Positions 1 to 7,310 of a stretch of 64,000 nt of DNA are shown in pieces (the first letter of the stretch is position 1; the number at the start of each line of letters is the position of its first letter). Source of the stretch: Ravibacter sp964562455 (GTDB lineage: Bacteria > Bacteroidota > Bacteroidia > Cytophagales > Spirosomataceae); assembly GCA_964562455.1 (NCBI GenBank), contig CAZLTN010000007.1:1-64000 (forward strand). Reading direction: 5' to 3'. The position numbers were made by a program, and so were the translations under genes. The notes below the pieces were generated by a model that saw nothing but the letters and a program-made list of their open reading frames with translations, did not search any database and was not told the DNA's origin.

Positions 1-914
1 CCTTGTCCGTATTCGTTCTGGAACGACGGCAAAATAAAAGGTGATTCCATCACTACGCCAGAGTTGATGTTGGTAGTGATTTTACCGGCCTTACCTTTTT
101 TCGTCGTGATCATGATCACACCATTGGCTGCCCGGCTGCCATAAAGAGCTGCGGCCGCTGCACCTTTCAGTACCGTCATTGATTCAATATCGTCAGGGTT
201 GATGTTAGAAGCCCCGTCACTCCGGTTATAGCCCCCGAAGTCAGAACCGACCTGGCCGCGGATCGTGTTATCGATGGGTACTCCATCTACGACAAAAAGC
301 GCATTGTTGTTACCGGCAAGAGACCGGTTTCCCCTAAGGACTACTCTCGTAGCAGATCCAGGGCCGGATGAACCTTGCGTCACGACCATCCCTGCAACTT
401 TACCTTGCAGCGTATTGACGAAGTTGGCATCCCTCACTTCGTTCAATTGCTTGCCTGATAGTTGCTGAGCAGAATAGGTCAGCGTTTTGGCTTCCCGCTC
501 GATACCTAAAGCGGTAACCACGATCTCAGATAACGCGGTGACGTCTTCTTCCAATGTTACATTTATGACGCTTCTGCCTCCTATCGCGATGTCCTGTGAA
601 GTAAAGCCGATAAAGGAGAAAGTCAAAGTTGCGTTTCCGGAGGGAGCGCTCAGGCTGTAATCGCCGTCTGCACTGGTAGAAGTTCCTGTAGTTGTACTCT
701 TCACGACCACGTTTACACCGGGCAGCGGATTCCCGCTTTTGTCTGATACTCTTCCTGATACCTGGAATGTCTGGGCCGACAGGCTAAAAGAGAGTAACAG
801 CAGGCTTAGCACAATTCCGGCCCCCGAAGCCAGGTGCTTTTTTGATTTTATCCTCCAAAACAAATGTTTCCGGCAGGATTCTGTGGGTAGTAAAAATTTT
901 GTAATTACCGACAT
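1..914 (-). CDS. SusC/RagA-family TonB-dependent outer-membrane receptor, N-terminal part
   Basis: This is the first 304 codons of a SusC/RagA-type receptor, cut by the window edge. SusC proteins are outer-membrane barrels that import oligomers with a SusD lipoprotein lid, powered by TonB. I read a signal peptide ending LSFSLSAQ (about residue 48), a CarboxypepD_reg-like domain (about 50-130, with SGRVSDKSGNPLPGVNV and FSFIGFTSQ), then the TonB plug with the hallmark DIESMTVLKGAAAAALYGSRAANGV. There is no STN signalling domain, unlike the two SusC proteins further right, so sigma/FecR control is not expected. The start at 914 is the first ATG in frame and leaves a longish N-region before the hydrophobic core; a later start is possible. 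It is the last gene of the minus-strand set seen here, and a susD would be expected beyond the edge. Confidence 0.93.
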   Translation of the reverse strand, partial: MSVITKFLLPTESCRKHLFWRIKSKKHLASGAGIVLSLLLLSFSLSAQTFQVSGRVSDKSGNPLPGVNVVVKSTTTGTSTSADGDYSLSAPSGNATLTFSFIGFTSQDIAIGGRSVINVTLEEDVTALSEIVVTALGIEREAKTLTYSAQQLSGKQLNEVRDANFVNTLQGKVAGMVVTQGSSGPGSATRVVLRGNRSLAGNNNALFVVDGVPIDNTIRGQVGSDFGGYNRSDGASNINPDDIESMTVLKGAAAAALYGSRAANGVIMITTKKGKAGKITTNINSGVVMESPFILPSFQNEYGQ

Positions 915-1238
915 GCGTTTGTCATTTTAGTTGATGGTTGGTTTTATAAAATTGGGTAACACAAATATATTATTCGGTCTTGTCCTTTCCCTATATTTTT
1001 TAGTGGATTAGTGGTACAATCTTTCATTAAATATTCAACTATTTGATTATCAAATAGTTGAATTTATTATAAATTTTAATAATTCGGAAGCCACAAACGG
1101 AAACGACCTCACTGAGCTTGGGTCACGACCATGTCGGGAGGAGCTCACCGGAACATTCTGCTCTCCGGCAGCATGACGTGATGAACTTCAATACGAGAAT
1201 TTCAGGTGATTTGTTGCGAAACCGGTAAATCTTGCGGT
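915..1238. other. Intergenic region upstream of the partial susC
   Basis: This 324-base AT-rich gap lies between the end of the dehydrogenase/cytochrome gene and the susC start; I see no coding signal. It contains a TATATTTG box on the minus strand (962-969) that fits the Bacteroidota -7 consensus TAnnTTTG, but no TTG sits at the usual distance upstream, so the promoter is weakly supported. It also contains the long palindrome listed separately. Confidence 0.4.
1033..1063. repeat. 31-base perfect AT-rich palindrome
   Basis: Two 15-base arms (ATTCAACTATTTGAT and its exact reverse complement) flank a single T. The arms are too AT-rich and lack the U-tract of an ordinary intrinsic terminator. 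It sits about 120 bases upstream of the susC start, on the promoter side, so an operator for a dimeric regulator is as likely as a termination or processing structure. The function is inferred only from symmetry and place. Confidence 0.6.
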
Positions 1239-3005
1239 TCAGGGCTTTCGCGGCGGTCCTTCGGGATTCTCACGGACTCTTTTTACCTCCGCAGCGCTAA
1301 CCGGGTAGGAGTTGTTTTGAAAACCCATACGGATATAGGTAAGGATCTGGCTGATCTGCTCATCCGAAAGAAAGTCATGAGGCGGCATAACACCGTTGTA
1401 GGGCTTATCTTTAACTGTTATAGGCCCCGAAAGCCCCTGCAGTACCAGGCTAATCAGCCTGCGGGGCCAGCCTCCTACCCATTCCGAAGCGACTATCGGC
1501 GGATAACGGTTGCCGTCGCCGTTCCCGTCGGTGAGGTGGCAGGTTGCGCAGTACAGGTTATAAAGCTGCTCTCCGGCTGCTATATTTCCTTTTTGAAGAT
1601 TGTCTTCTTTTTCGTCAGGGGTTTTGATATTGGTCCGCTGCTTCCTGGCTTCCATTCCCGCAAGCTGGGTTTTCCCGAACCCGCTTTTCTTTCCCTTATA
1701 CATAATTCGCCAGATCTTCCCGTTTACGCTCTCGCTGACATACAGCGACCCGTCGGGGCCCATGGCAAGCCCTACCGGGCGGGCATGCGCATCGCTGGTA
1801 TTGGGAATGGTATCGATCCCTGCAAATCCGTCTGCAAATATCTCCCAGGGGCCGTCTGCCTTACCGTCTTTCAGGGGGACAAACGCTACGCAATAGCCTG
1901 CCTGCGGATAGGGCGCACGGATAGTCGAGCCGTGGAAAGCAATGAACGCTCCTTTGCGGTATCGATCGGGAAATTGATCGCCTTTATAAAAAAACACATT
2001 GTTGGGTGCAAAGTGCCCGGGGAAGCCTGTGACAGGCAGCCCTACTGTATCGGCGCCCCCGGCCTTGTTTTTATCTCCGCCATATTCCGGGTTCAAAAGC
2101 TTTTGCTGCTTCATCTGGTCGTAATAATAGTACGGCCATCCCCCGTTGAATCCCCTGGTAACTCTGAAGAATTCTTCAGAAGGGAGCAGCGCACTCTCCC
2201 ATGTCGAATACATGTCAGGCCAGACACGCGAGAAATTATCCCGTCCGTGCTGCGCTGCATACAGGTTGTTGTCCAACGGATCCCAGTCCATCCCTACGAT
2301 GCTCCTGATCCCTGTCGCATATTTTTCGCCATCGGCCTGTACCTGGTTGAGCTTGTTGGCGTCAAACTTCCATATACCGCCAAACCATTCAAGCTCATCG
2401 CAGGGAGATTTGCCTTTTCCTCCCGGCTTCCTGTTTTCTTCCTGGCAAACGTCACCCGGAGCGCCGAATGATACGTAAAGGTTTCCTTCCTTGTCAAATG
2501 CGATCGATTTGGCAGAATGTTCTACCCTCCTGCCATTGAGAATAATGGTATCCCTGACGACGACTTCGGTTTTCGAAGTGGGAACAAGCTCTCCTTCGTT
2601 CAACCTGGTACGGTATACGGCTTCCGGCGTAGAAAAATAAAGATAGCCGTTGTAGATTTTCATAGCCGTGCCGTAATTGTGAGAGTCGGTATAATCACCG
2701 AAATACCTCAGAATGTCCGCCCTCCCGTCGTTGTTGGTATCGCGTAGTGCCAAACTTCCGCCCTCAGGGGTTATCCCCCTCAACTTCATATAGATGTCGC
2801 CGTTCGAATTGACATCGAGATGACGGCCTCTGCCTGTGCTGTCCGCCACAACGAGCGCTTCGAATCCGTCAGGTAAAAAAAGGCCGCCGTTGTCAGGCTC
2901 TCCGGCGGGAAGCTGAGGGTCTGCAGGGCCGCAGCACAAAAGCAGGCCGGCAAGCGCGACCGGCAGACATGCATGAAATAACAGGGTTTTTGAACGATAC
3001 AACAT
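1239..3005 (-). CDS. PQQ-type sugar (glucose/sorbosone) dehydrogenase-like lipoprotein with C-terminal cytochrome c domain
   Basis: The 588-residue product begins with a lipoprotein signal (cysteine near residue 24 in LLLCCGPAD). It continues with a six-bladed propeller like the glucose/sorbosone dehydrogenases (about 45-435; blade motifs such as VGLAMGPDGSLYVSES) and ends in a class I cytochrome c domain (about 475-565). The heme site is C486-A-T-C489-H490, with M540 in NGVMPPHDF as the likely axial ligand. Relatives oxidize aldoses or aldehydes with PQQ and pass electrons to cytochromes, so the fused heme would be the first acceptor on the periplasmic side. It lies 44 bases downstream of the amidohydrolase gene and 324 bases upstream of susC. 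PQQ binding and the sugar are inferred; related propellers can serve other substrates. Confidence 0.82.
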   Translation of the reverse strand: MLYRSKTLLFHACLPVALAGLLLCCGPADPQLPAGEPDNGGLFLPDGFEALVVADSTGRGRHLDVNSNGDIYMKLRGITPEGGSLALRDTNNDGRADILRYFGDYTDSHNYGTAMKIYNGYLYFSTPEAVYRTRLNEGELVPTSKTEVVVRDTIILNGRRVEHSAKSIAFDKEGNLYVSFGAPGDVCQEENRKPGGKGKSPCDELEWFGGIWKFDANKLNQVQADGEKYATGIRSIVGMDWDPLDNNLYAAQHGRDNFSRVWPDMYSTWESALLPSEEFFRVTRGFNGGWPYYYYDQMKQQKLLNPEYGGDKNKAGGADTVGLPVTGFPGHFAPNNVFFYKGDQFPDRYRKGAFIAFHGSTIRAPYPQAGYCVAFVPLKDGKADGPWEIFADGFAGIDTIPNTSDAHARPVGLAMGPDGSLYVSESVNGKIWRIMYKGKKSGFGKTQLAGMEARKQRTNIKTPDEKEDNLQKGNIAAGEQLYNLYCATCHLTDGNGDGNRYPPIVASEWVGGWPRRLISLVLQGLSGPITVKDKPYNGVMPPHDFLSDEQISQILTYIRMGFQNNSYPVSAAEVKRVRENPEGPPRKP

Positions 3006-3049
3006 GTATAGGTAGTTTAGAAGGCAAAACCGGACGGACTTACAACAGA

Positions 3050-4300
3050 TTATTGAGGTGACGGAATGGAAATTGCATTGAGATCATATACGATCATGCC
3101 GTCTTTGACGGTAAGCTCGCATTCGAGCTTATGAGTGCCCTGCTGCTTGTACCTGGCGACGTCAAAAAAGCCGAATTTGCCTTTCTGAAGATTAAGCACT
3201 GCGATATCGGCGATTGCTCCTACCGACAGATGCCCAAGCTCAGTGTGATTGATTACCTCGGCCGGTCGCCAGGTAGCCGCTTTGATCACGTCATTGAGCG
3301 GCATGCCCAGAGCCAGGAATTTCGACATGACGTTCAGTTGGTCCTTCATGCCGGCGTTCATACTGCCCGTATGAAGGTCGGTACTGATAACGTCCGGGAA
3401 AAGGCCTGCTTTAATTGCAGGGATAGCCTGGGAGTAGCGAAAACTCCCTCCGCCGTGACCGACATCGTAAATAATGCCTCTTTTACGTCCCTCCATCACA
3501 AAAGGCTTCAGTACTTTCCTGGCGGTGTCGACTATAGACTCCTTGGTATCGAGCAATTCACCGTATACATGGGTGAAAATATCACCGGGCCGCATTTTTT
3601 CCAGGAAGAGCGTTTTGAGCGACAGCCTGGGGGTGCAGCCGCCAAAATCGACCATTACGGGTAAATTGGCTAGCTTCCCGGCCTCTACAGATCTTTCTAC
3701 AGCCAGGAAGCTGGGTTGGTGATAGTGGGCCACTTTGATGCCTACGATGTAATCCGAATATTTTTTCGCGGTATCAGCCGCCATTTTAGGGTCCATGTAT
3801 TTGGCATCCTGCTGGTATTCGGAATATTCGCTGCCTTTCATACCCTCATACCCGACATTGAGAAAAGCGAGTACCCGCGTCCTGGAACGGTCCACAATGT
3901 TCCTTTTGAATACTGCGAAATCCTTTGCACCTGAACTTCCTGCATCCACGACAGTCGTTACGCCTACCCGGAAAGTAAAGCCGTCGGCAGGGAGAGACCC
4001 GAAACCATAGCTGAGATCTCCATCCGAGACAGTACCGGCAAATACGTGGGCATGCATATCTATAATGCCCGGAGTTACGAGCAGCCCGGCGGCGTCGATC
4101 ACCTGTTTTGCGGTAGCAGGGGCAATGCTTGCGGCTACGGCGGCAATGCGGCCATTTGCCACCGCTACGTCCATTTTTTTATCGATTTTATTTTTCGGAT
4201 CGATAACGCGGCCGTTTTTGATCAGGAGATCATACTGCTGCGCAGACAGTGACAGGCATGACAGGAAAAAGAAAAAAAAGCAGGCAAAGTGTAATTTCAT
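3050..4300 (-). CDS. Exported metal-dependent amidohydrolase (COG3964-like)
   Basis: The product (416 residues) has a clear signal peptide (LSCLSLSAQ) and a complete amidohydrolase-superfamily active site: H83-x-H85 in DMHAH, K189 in VGIKV (the usual carboxylated lysine), H244 in FTHVYGE, H282 in DVGHGGG and D308 in ISTDLH. The overall pattern matches the COG3964 group, often mislabelled dihydroorotase. Members of that group hydrolyse esters or amides of acetylated carboxylic acids, and they are often encoded next to a SelA-like PLP enzyme. Exactly that neighbour lies 36 bases upstream here, which strengthens the assignment. The true substrate is unknown; an N-acyl amino or sugar acid is a reasonable guess. 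Export of this family is worth noting, because characterized members are mostly cytoplasmic. Confidence 0.82.
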   Translation of the reverse strand: MKLHFACFFFFFLSCLSLSAQQYDLLIKNGRVIDPKNKIDKKMDVAVANGRIAAVAASIAPATAKQVIDAAGLLVTPGIIDMHAHVFAGTVSDGDLSYGFGSLPADGFTFRVGVTTVVDAGSSGAKDFAVFKRNIVDRSRTRVLAFLNVGYEGMKGSEYSEYQQDAKYMDPKMAADTAKKYSDYIVGIKVAHYHQPSFLAVERSVEAGKLANLPVMVDFGGCTPRLSLKTLFLEKMRPGDIFTHVYGELLDTKESIVDTARKVLKPFVMEGRKRGIIYDVGHGGGSFRYSQAIPAIKAGLFPDVISTDLHTGSMNAGMKDQLNVMSKFLALGMPLNDVIKAATWRPAEVINHTELGHLSVGAIADIAVLNLQKGKFGFFDVARYKQQGTHKLECELTVKDGMIVYDLNAISIPSPQ

Positions 4301-4336
4301 ACAGGTTAAAACCGAAAAAAGGAATTAAAGGAGGGA

Positions 4337-5533
4337 TTATACTGATGCCCTGGAAAGCTCTTCCCGGATGCGGCTTGCAACGATCTTATCCTGTCCGGGC
4401 TGGAGCATGAACACCGTTATCCGAATGCTGTCAGGCTCCTCCCAGGCAATTGTTTCGATAGAAGGAGTGCCAAGCCTCAGTTTCTCTCCCATTTCCTCAC
4501 GGGTCAGCTTCACGACCGAAGGATCCCACCCTATTTTTAAAGACGGCGTATGGTTGGCCACGGGAGGAAGGATGTCTTCGGTATAGACACCTTTCAGGCT
4601 TCCGAGCTGACTTTTAATATGGGCGATGCGGGCTTCCCACATTTTCCAGTCTTTTGCATGATCGTGTTTTACATAGCGGTCAATCGCAGCATACATGCCT
4701 ATAATTTCTTCCTTATTTACCTTTTGGCCTCTTCCTATACCGGACCGTGGCGGCGCGCTGAGCCTTGCGGCGGCGATCAGGTCTTTTTTACCCATCAGTA
4801 TTCCCGCGCTCTGGGGCCCGAGAAGGGCCTTTCCTCCGGAAATACATACCAGGTCGAAGCCCATTTCGTTGAACTTCCACAGGTTTTCGACCGGCGGAAC
4901 ATCGGCCGCTATGTCAATCATCGTAGGGATACCATATTTTTTCCCTAACGCTACCCATTCCTCATCCTTGATAAGGCCTACAGGGCCCTCGCGGTTCAGG
5001 AACCAGAGCATGGCTGTCTTTTCACTGACGGCACGTGCAAGCTCCTCTTTCGTCTCTATCAGCACAAACTTTATCCCGGCATTGGCCAGGGCCAGGTGGT
5101 AGCCATTGGCGTGGGATTTCTGAAGGATTACTTCCGATTTCATACCGGCAGCTTCGGGAAAAGGCAGTGCGGCGACCTTCTTGCCATCCATACCGGTCAG
5201 TACGCCGGCCATTCCCAGTACAAGCGCCGACCAGCATCCGGCAGTAACCATTGCTGCTTCGGCTCTGCAGAGCTGAGCAATTTTTGCACCTGCTTTGTCC
5301 TGCACATCGTCGAGCATCGCATACTTCTGTGCCGAGCTCTGGATGGCAGACATGACCTCAGGCGGCATAAGCGATGCCGTCATGGAAGTATAGTTTCCGG
5401 CAGCGTTGATAAACGTACGGAGGCCGAGCTCACTGAAATAGTCCCTGACCGGCAGGATCTGGGGTGCTGCTACCGCATTGGCGCCGAATGCAGGCAGTAC
5501 GGCGACTCCTTTTAGAATATCTCTTCTTTTCAT
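4337..5533 (-). CDS. Exported SelA-like PLP-dependent enzyme (DgaE/selenocysteine-synthase-like fold)
   Basis: I start this gene at the ATG at 5533 (398 residues), because the longer frame upstream reads only through repeat DNA. The first residues, MKRRDILKGVAVLPAF, form a twin-arginine-type signal. The body is a fold-type I PLP enzyme of the SelA-like group: NAAGNYT near the N-terminus, D207 in TMIDIAAD as the expected partner of the PLP ring nitrogen, and K235 in SGGKALLGPQ as the Schiff-base lysine. Relatives include D-glucosaminate-6-phosphate ammonia-lyase (DgaE) and proteins paired with COG3964 amidohydrolases, as here. A lyase that removes ammonia from an amino acid or amino sugar acid would give an enamine or imine, which fits the exported RidA nearby. 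Tat export would allow PLP loading before transport. The reaction is inferred. Confidence 0.8.
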   Translation of the reverse strand: MKRRDILKGVAVLPAFGANAVAAPQILPVRDYFSELGLRTFINAAGNYTSMTASLMPPEVMSAIQSSAQKYAMLDDVQDKAGAKIAQLCRAEAAMVTAGCWSALVLGMAGVLTGMDGKKVAALPFPEAAGMKSEVILQKSHANGYHLALANAGIKFVLIETKEELARAVSEKTAMLWFLNREGPVGLIKDEEWVALGKKYGIPTMIDIAADVPPVENLWKFNEMGFDLVCISGGKALLGPQSAGILMGKKDLIAAARLSAPPRSGIGRGQKVNKEEIIGMYAAIDRYVKHDHAKDWKMWEARIAHIKSQLGSLKGVYTEDILPPVANHTPSLKIGWDPSVVKLTREEMGEKLRLGTPSIETIAWEEPDSIRITVFMLQPGQDKIVASRIREELSRASV

Positions 5534-5590
5534 GGGTATAAAAGTTAATGCCTCAAAATCAGATGCGTAGCATCGGTCAATATCACAGCA

Positions 5591-5753
5591 GCGGATTTCA
5601 ATCCGCCGAAAACGGATGTTAAAATGACGAAGAGAGCCGTAGGCTCGGGCCACATCTATATGCGCCGAGCCTACGGCTCTCTATATTCAATCGGGTCATG
5701 ACCATTCCCCCGGATTTTAATCCGGGCTACGGGTTTGGTTGAGCCTACGGCTC
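5591..5753. repeat. Cluster of four GC-rich palindromes (REP-like intergenic element)
   Basis: Four inverted repeats are packed into the gap between the SelA-like gene and the gene upstream of it. They are GCGGATT-TC-AATCCGC (5591-5606), an 18-base perfect stem AGAGAGCCGTAGGCTCGG with a 16-base loop (5631-5682), CCCGGATT-TT-AATCCGGG (5709-5726) and GAGCC-TAC-GGCTC (5741-5753). The GGATT/AATCC and GAGCC/GGCTC cores recur within the cluster. The layout resembles REP elements mobilized by IS200-like REP-associated transposases; no such transposase is in the window. Confidence 0.75.
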
Positions 5754-5843
5754 CGGATTCCCGACCGGGATAGTTGGGATGGCGCTTAATGTTCTTAATC
5801 TTTGTAATGTTTTATGTGTTATAAATCGGCTATCTGCTTTGAG

Positions 5844-7199
5844 CTATTTCTTCTTAAAGCTGTCGGGAATAATAAATTCATAGCCTTTCGGCGGCCATGG
5901 ACCGATACTCTGGCCGGTAGGTCTCGGGTTTGGCGGCAAAATGGGCTCTATTCCTTCTACGTTGTATTTTACGTTCAGGAAAGGAGTTTTAATCTCCTTA
6001 TGATTATCAAGGATCGACCGGATGCCCATATCGATCATACCGCTGGTCAGCAACGTACGCTCTACAGGTCCCTGGGGCTTACCCGTCACCATAAATTTCT
6101 GGATATTCAGTGTAAGATAGCTGAAATGAGAATAACTCATACTATGGTCGAGGACAAATTCTGTGGATACGGTCTTGCCGTCTGCGTTCGCGGCATAGGC
6201 CCAGCCCTGGTTAACGTACTCGTCGAGCATTAAGATAGCCCCCTTTGTCCCGTCGTTGTATTTGATAATCAGCGCTCTGGGGTCTTTTACGAGGTCTCTC
6301 ATGTTGCCCGAAGCCTTGTTTTTGATCCTGTCGCAGGCGGCTTCGACGAGTGTCCGGGATATCTTTCCCGAATCGATCGCCTTCCATACCTCGTCGCCTC
6401 CTATACCCTGTATGCTGGCTACGCCCGTCTCACCGCCTTTTCTGCGTTCGACCATGCATTGGAGAATTTCGAGGACGTGAAATCCATATGCATCCAGGGA
6501 GGCATACCCGATTGCAACAGCTTCTTTTAATTTTACGCCTATAGGATGTACTAAATGAGGGTCGCGCCAGCAATAGGGAAGTGAAGAGCCGGCCATCATA
6601 GGCACATTGAGCTCTTTGGCCCGGTCGTAAATCCATTTACTGTCAAGCCAGCTATATGAAAGATGTTTGTCCGAAAATAGCGGAACCGATTTGTTTGAAG
6701 CGTCGAAAACCCTGAAGATCTGCTCGAGGTAGTTCATTCTGGGATACATTTTCATGCCGAACCGGTTTTTTGGATATTCTCCGTGCTCCCCTATGTAGAC
6801 AACCCCGTCGACCGCTAGCTTGTCGCCGCCCAGTGTAAGGGCTTCTGCTATGGTCGGGTACAGTGTGGCGTTATTCATTTTCGCGATACGTACTCCGGTA
6901 TCATTGTCTCCGACCTGGTCGATCCATACAGATACAATTTCTACTTCCGGCTCTACCATGCCGTCGTCAGTAGGTATGCCCGCAAAGAGCTTGGTGCCGA
7001 TAACATCGGCGTGGGCGCTGTTCCGGTATATATTGGCAATAAACGCTATCTTCTTTTTCCCGGTTTTCTTCCACTCCCGGATCAGGGCGGGAGAAGAGGC
7101 AGGATCTGCCGTGAGATAGGTAAGCGGCAGGACGCTCAGCCCTGCGGTGATACCGGCTGCCTGCTTCAGGAAATTTCTTCGTTCGTTGTTGGGTTTCAT
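5844..7199 (-). CDS. Tat-exported conserved protein of unknown function
   Basis: The product has 451 residues and begins with a twin-arginine signal (NERRNFLKQAAGITAGLSVLP). I do not recognise a named domain. The body is rich in phrases I associate with a widespread uncharacterized family: KIAFIANIYRNSAHADVI, VYIGEHGEYP, VPLFSDKHLSYSW and MMAGSSLPYCWR. The opening beta strand and IAFIANIY could belong to a Rossmann-like fold related to Gfo/Idh/MocA proteins, but I see no clear glycine-rich nucleotide loop, so I do not call it an oxidoreductase. Several His, Asp and Glu residues in short conserved-looking stretches suggest an enzyme. It lies upstream of the SelA-like gene and downstream of ggt in the same orientation, which points to the same periplasmic pathway. 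The function is unknown. Confidence 0.8.
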   Translation of the reverse strand: MKPNNERRNFLKQAAGITAGLSVLPLTYLTADPASSPALIREWKKTGKKKIAFIANIYRNSAHADVIGTKLFAGIPTDDGMVEPEVEIVSVWIDQVGDNDTGVRIAKMNNATLYPTIAEALTLGGDKLAVDGVVYIGEHGEYPKNRFGMKMYPRMNYLEQIFRVFDASNKSVPLFSDKHLSYSWLDSKWIYDRAKELNVPMMAGSSLPYCWRDPHLVHPIGVKLKEAVAIGYASLDAYGFHVLEILQCMVERRKGGETGVASIQGIGGDEVWKAIDSGKISRTLVEAACDRIKNKASGNMRDLVKDPRALIIKYNDGTKGAILMLDEYVNQGWAYAANADGKTVSTEFVLDHSMSYSHFSYLTLNIQKFMVTGKPQGPVERTLLTSGMIDMGIRSILDNHKEIKTPFLNVKYNVEGIEPILPPNPRPTGQSIGPWPPKGYEFIIPDSFKKK

Positions 7200-7258
7200 T
7201 TTGTATAAAATATATAATAGGCTATAAGCTAGACTATTGCTTTATGGCATGAAGACTC

Positions 7259-7275
7259 AAGCCTTGCGGCTGTAC
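7259..7275. repeat. Degenerate copy of the GGCCTTGCG palindrome family
   Basis: The sequence AAGCCTTGCGGCTGTAC matches the right half of the palindrome at 40516-40538 (CCCTGCGGCTGTAC) and the core of the two copies near 9.1 kb. The left arm has decayed. It lies in the short gap between the ggt gene and the unknown Tat protein. Confidence 0.45.
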
Positions 7276-7310
7276 CGGGCGGCTGATAGCTGAATTCTGA
7301 TAGCTGCTGA

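Noticed and set aside
1206..2471. Long plus-strand open frame (421 codons) opposite the dehydrogenase/cytochrome gene
   Set aside because: No signal peptide or domain sense, and the minus strand encodes a clear propeller with a CxxCH heme site in the same bases. Similar antisense frames at 8187-9011, 13130-13706 and 53130-54038 were rejected for the same reason.
5534..5653. N-terminal extension of the SelA-like protein to 5653
   Set aside because: The extra 40 codons read through the palindrome cluster and would hide the twin-arginine signal that starts at 5533.
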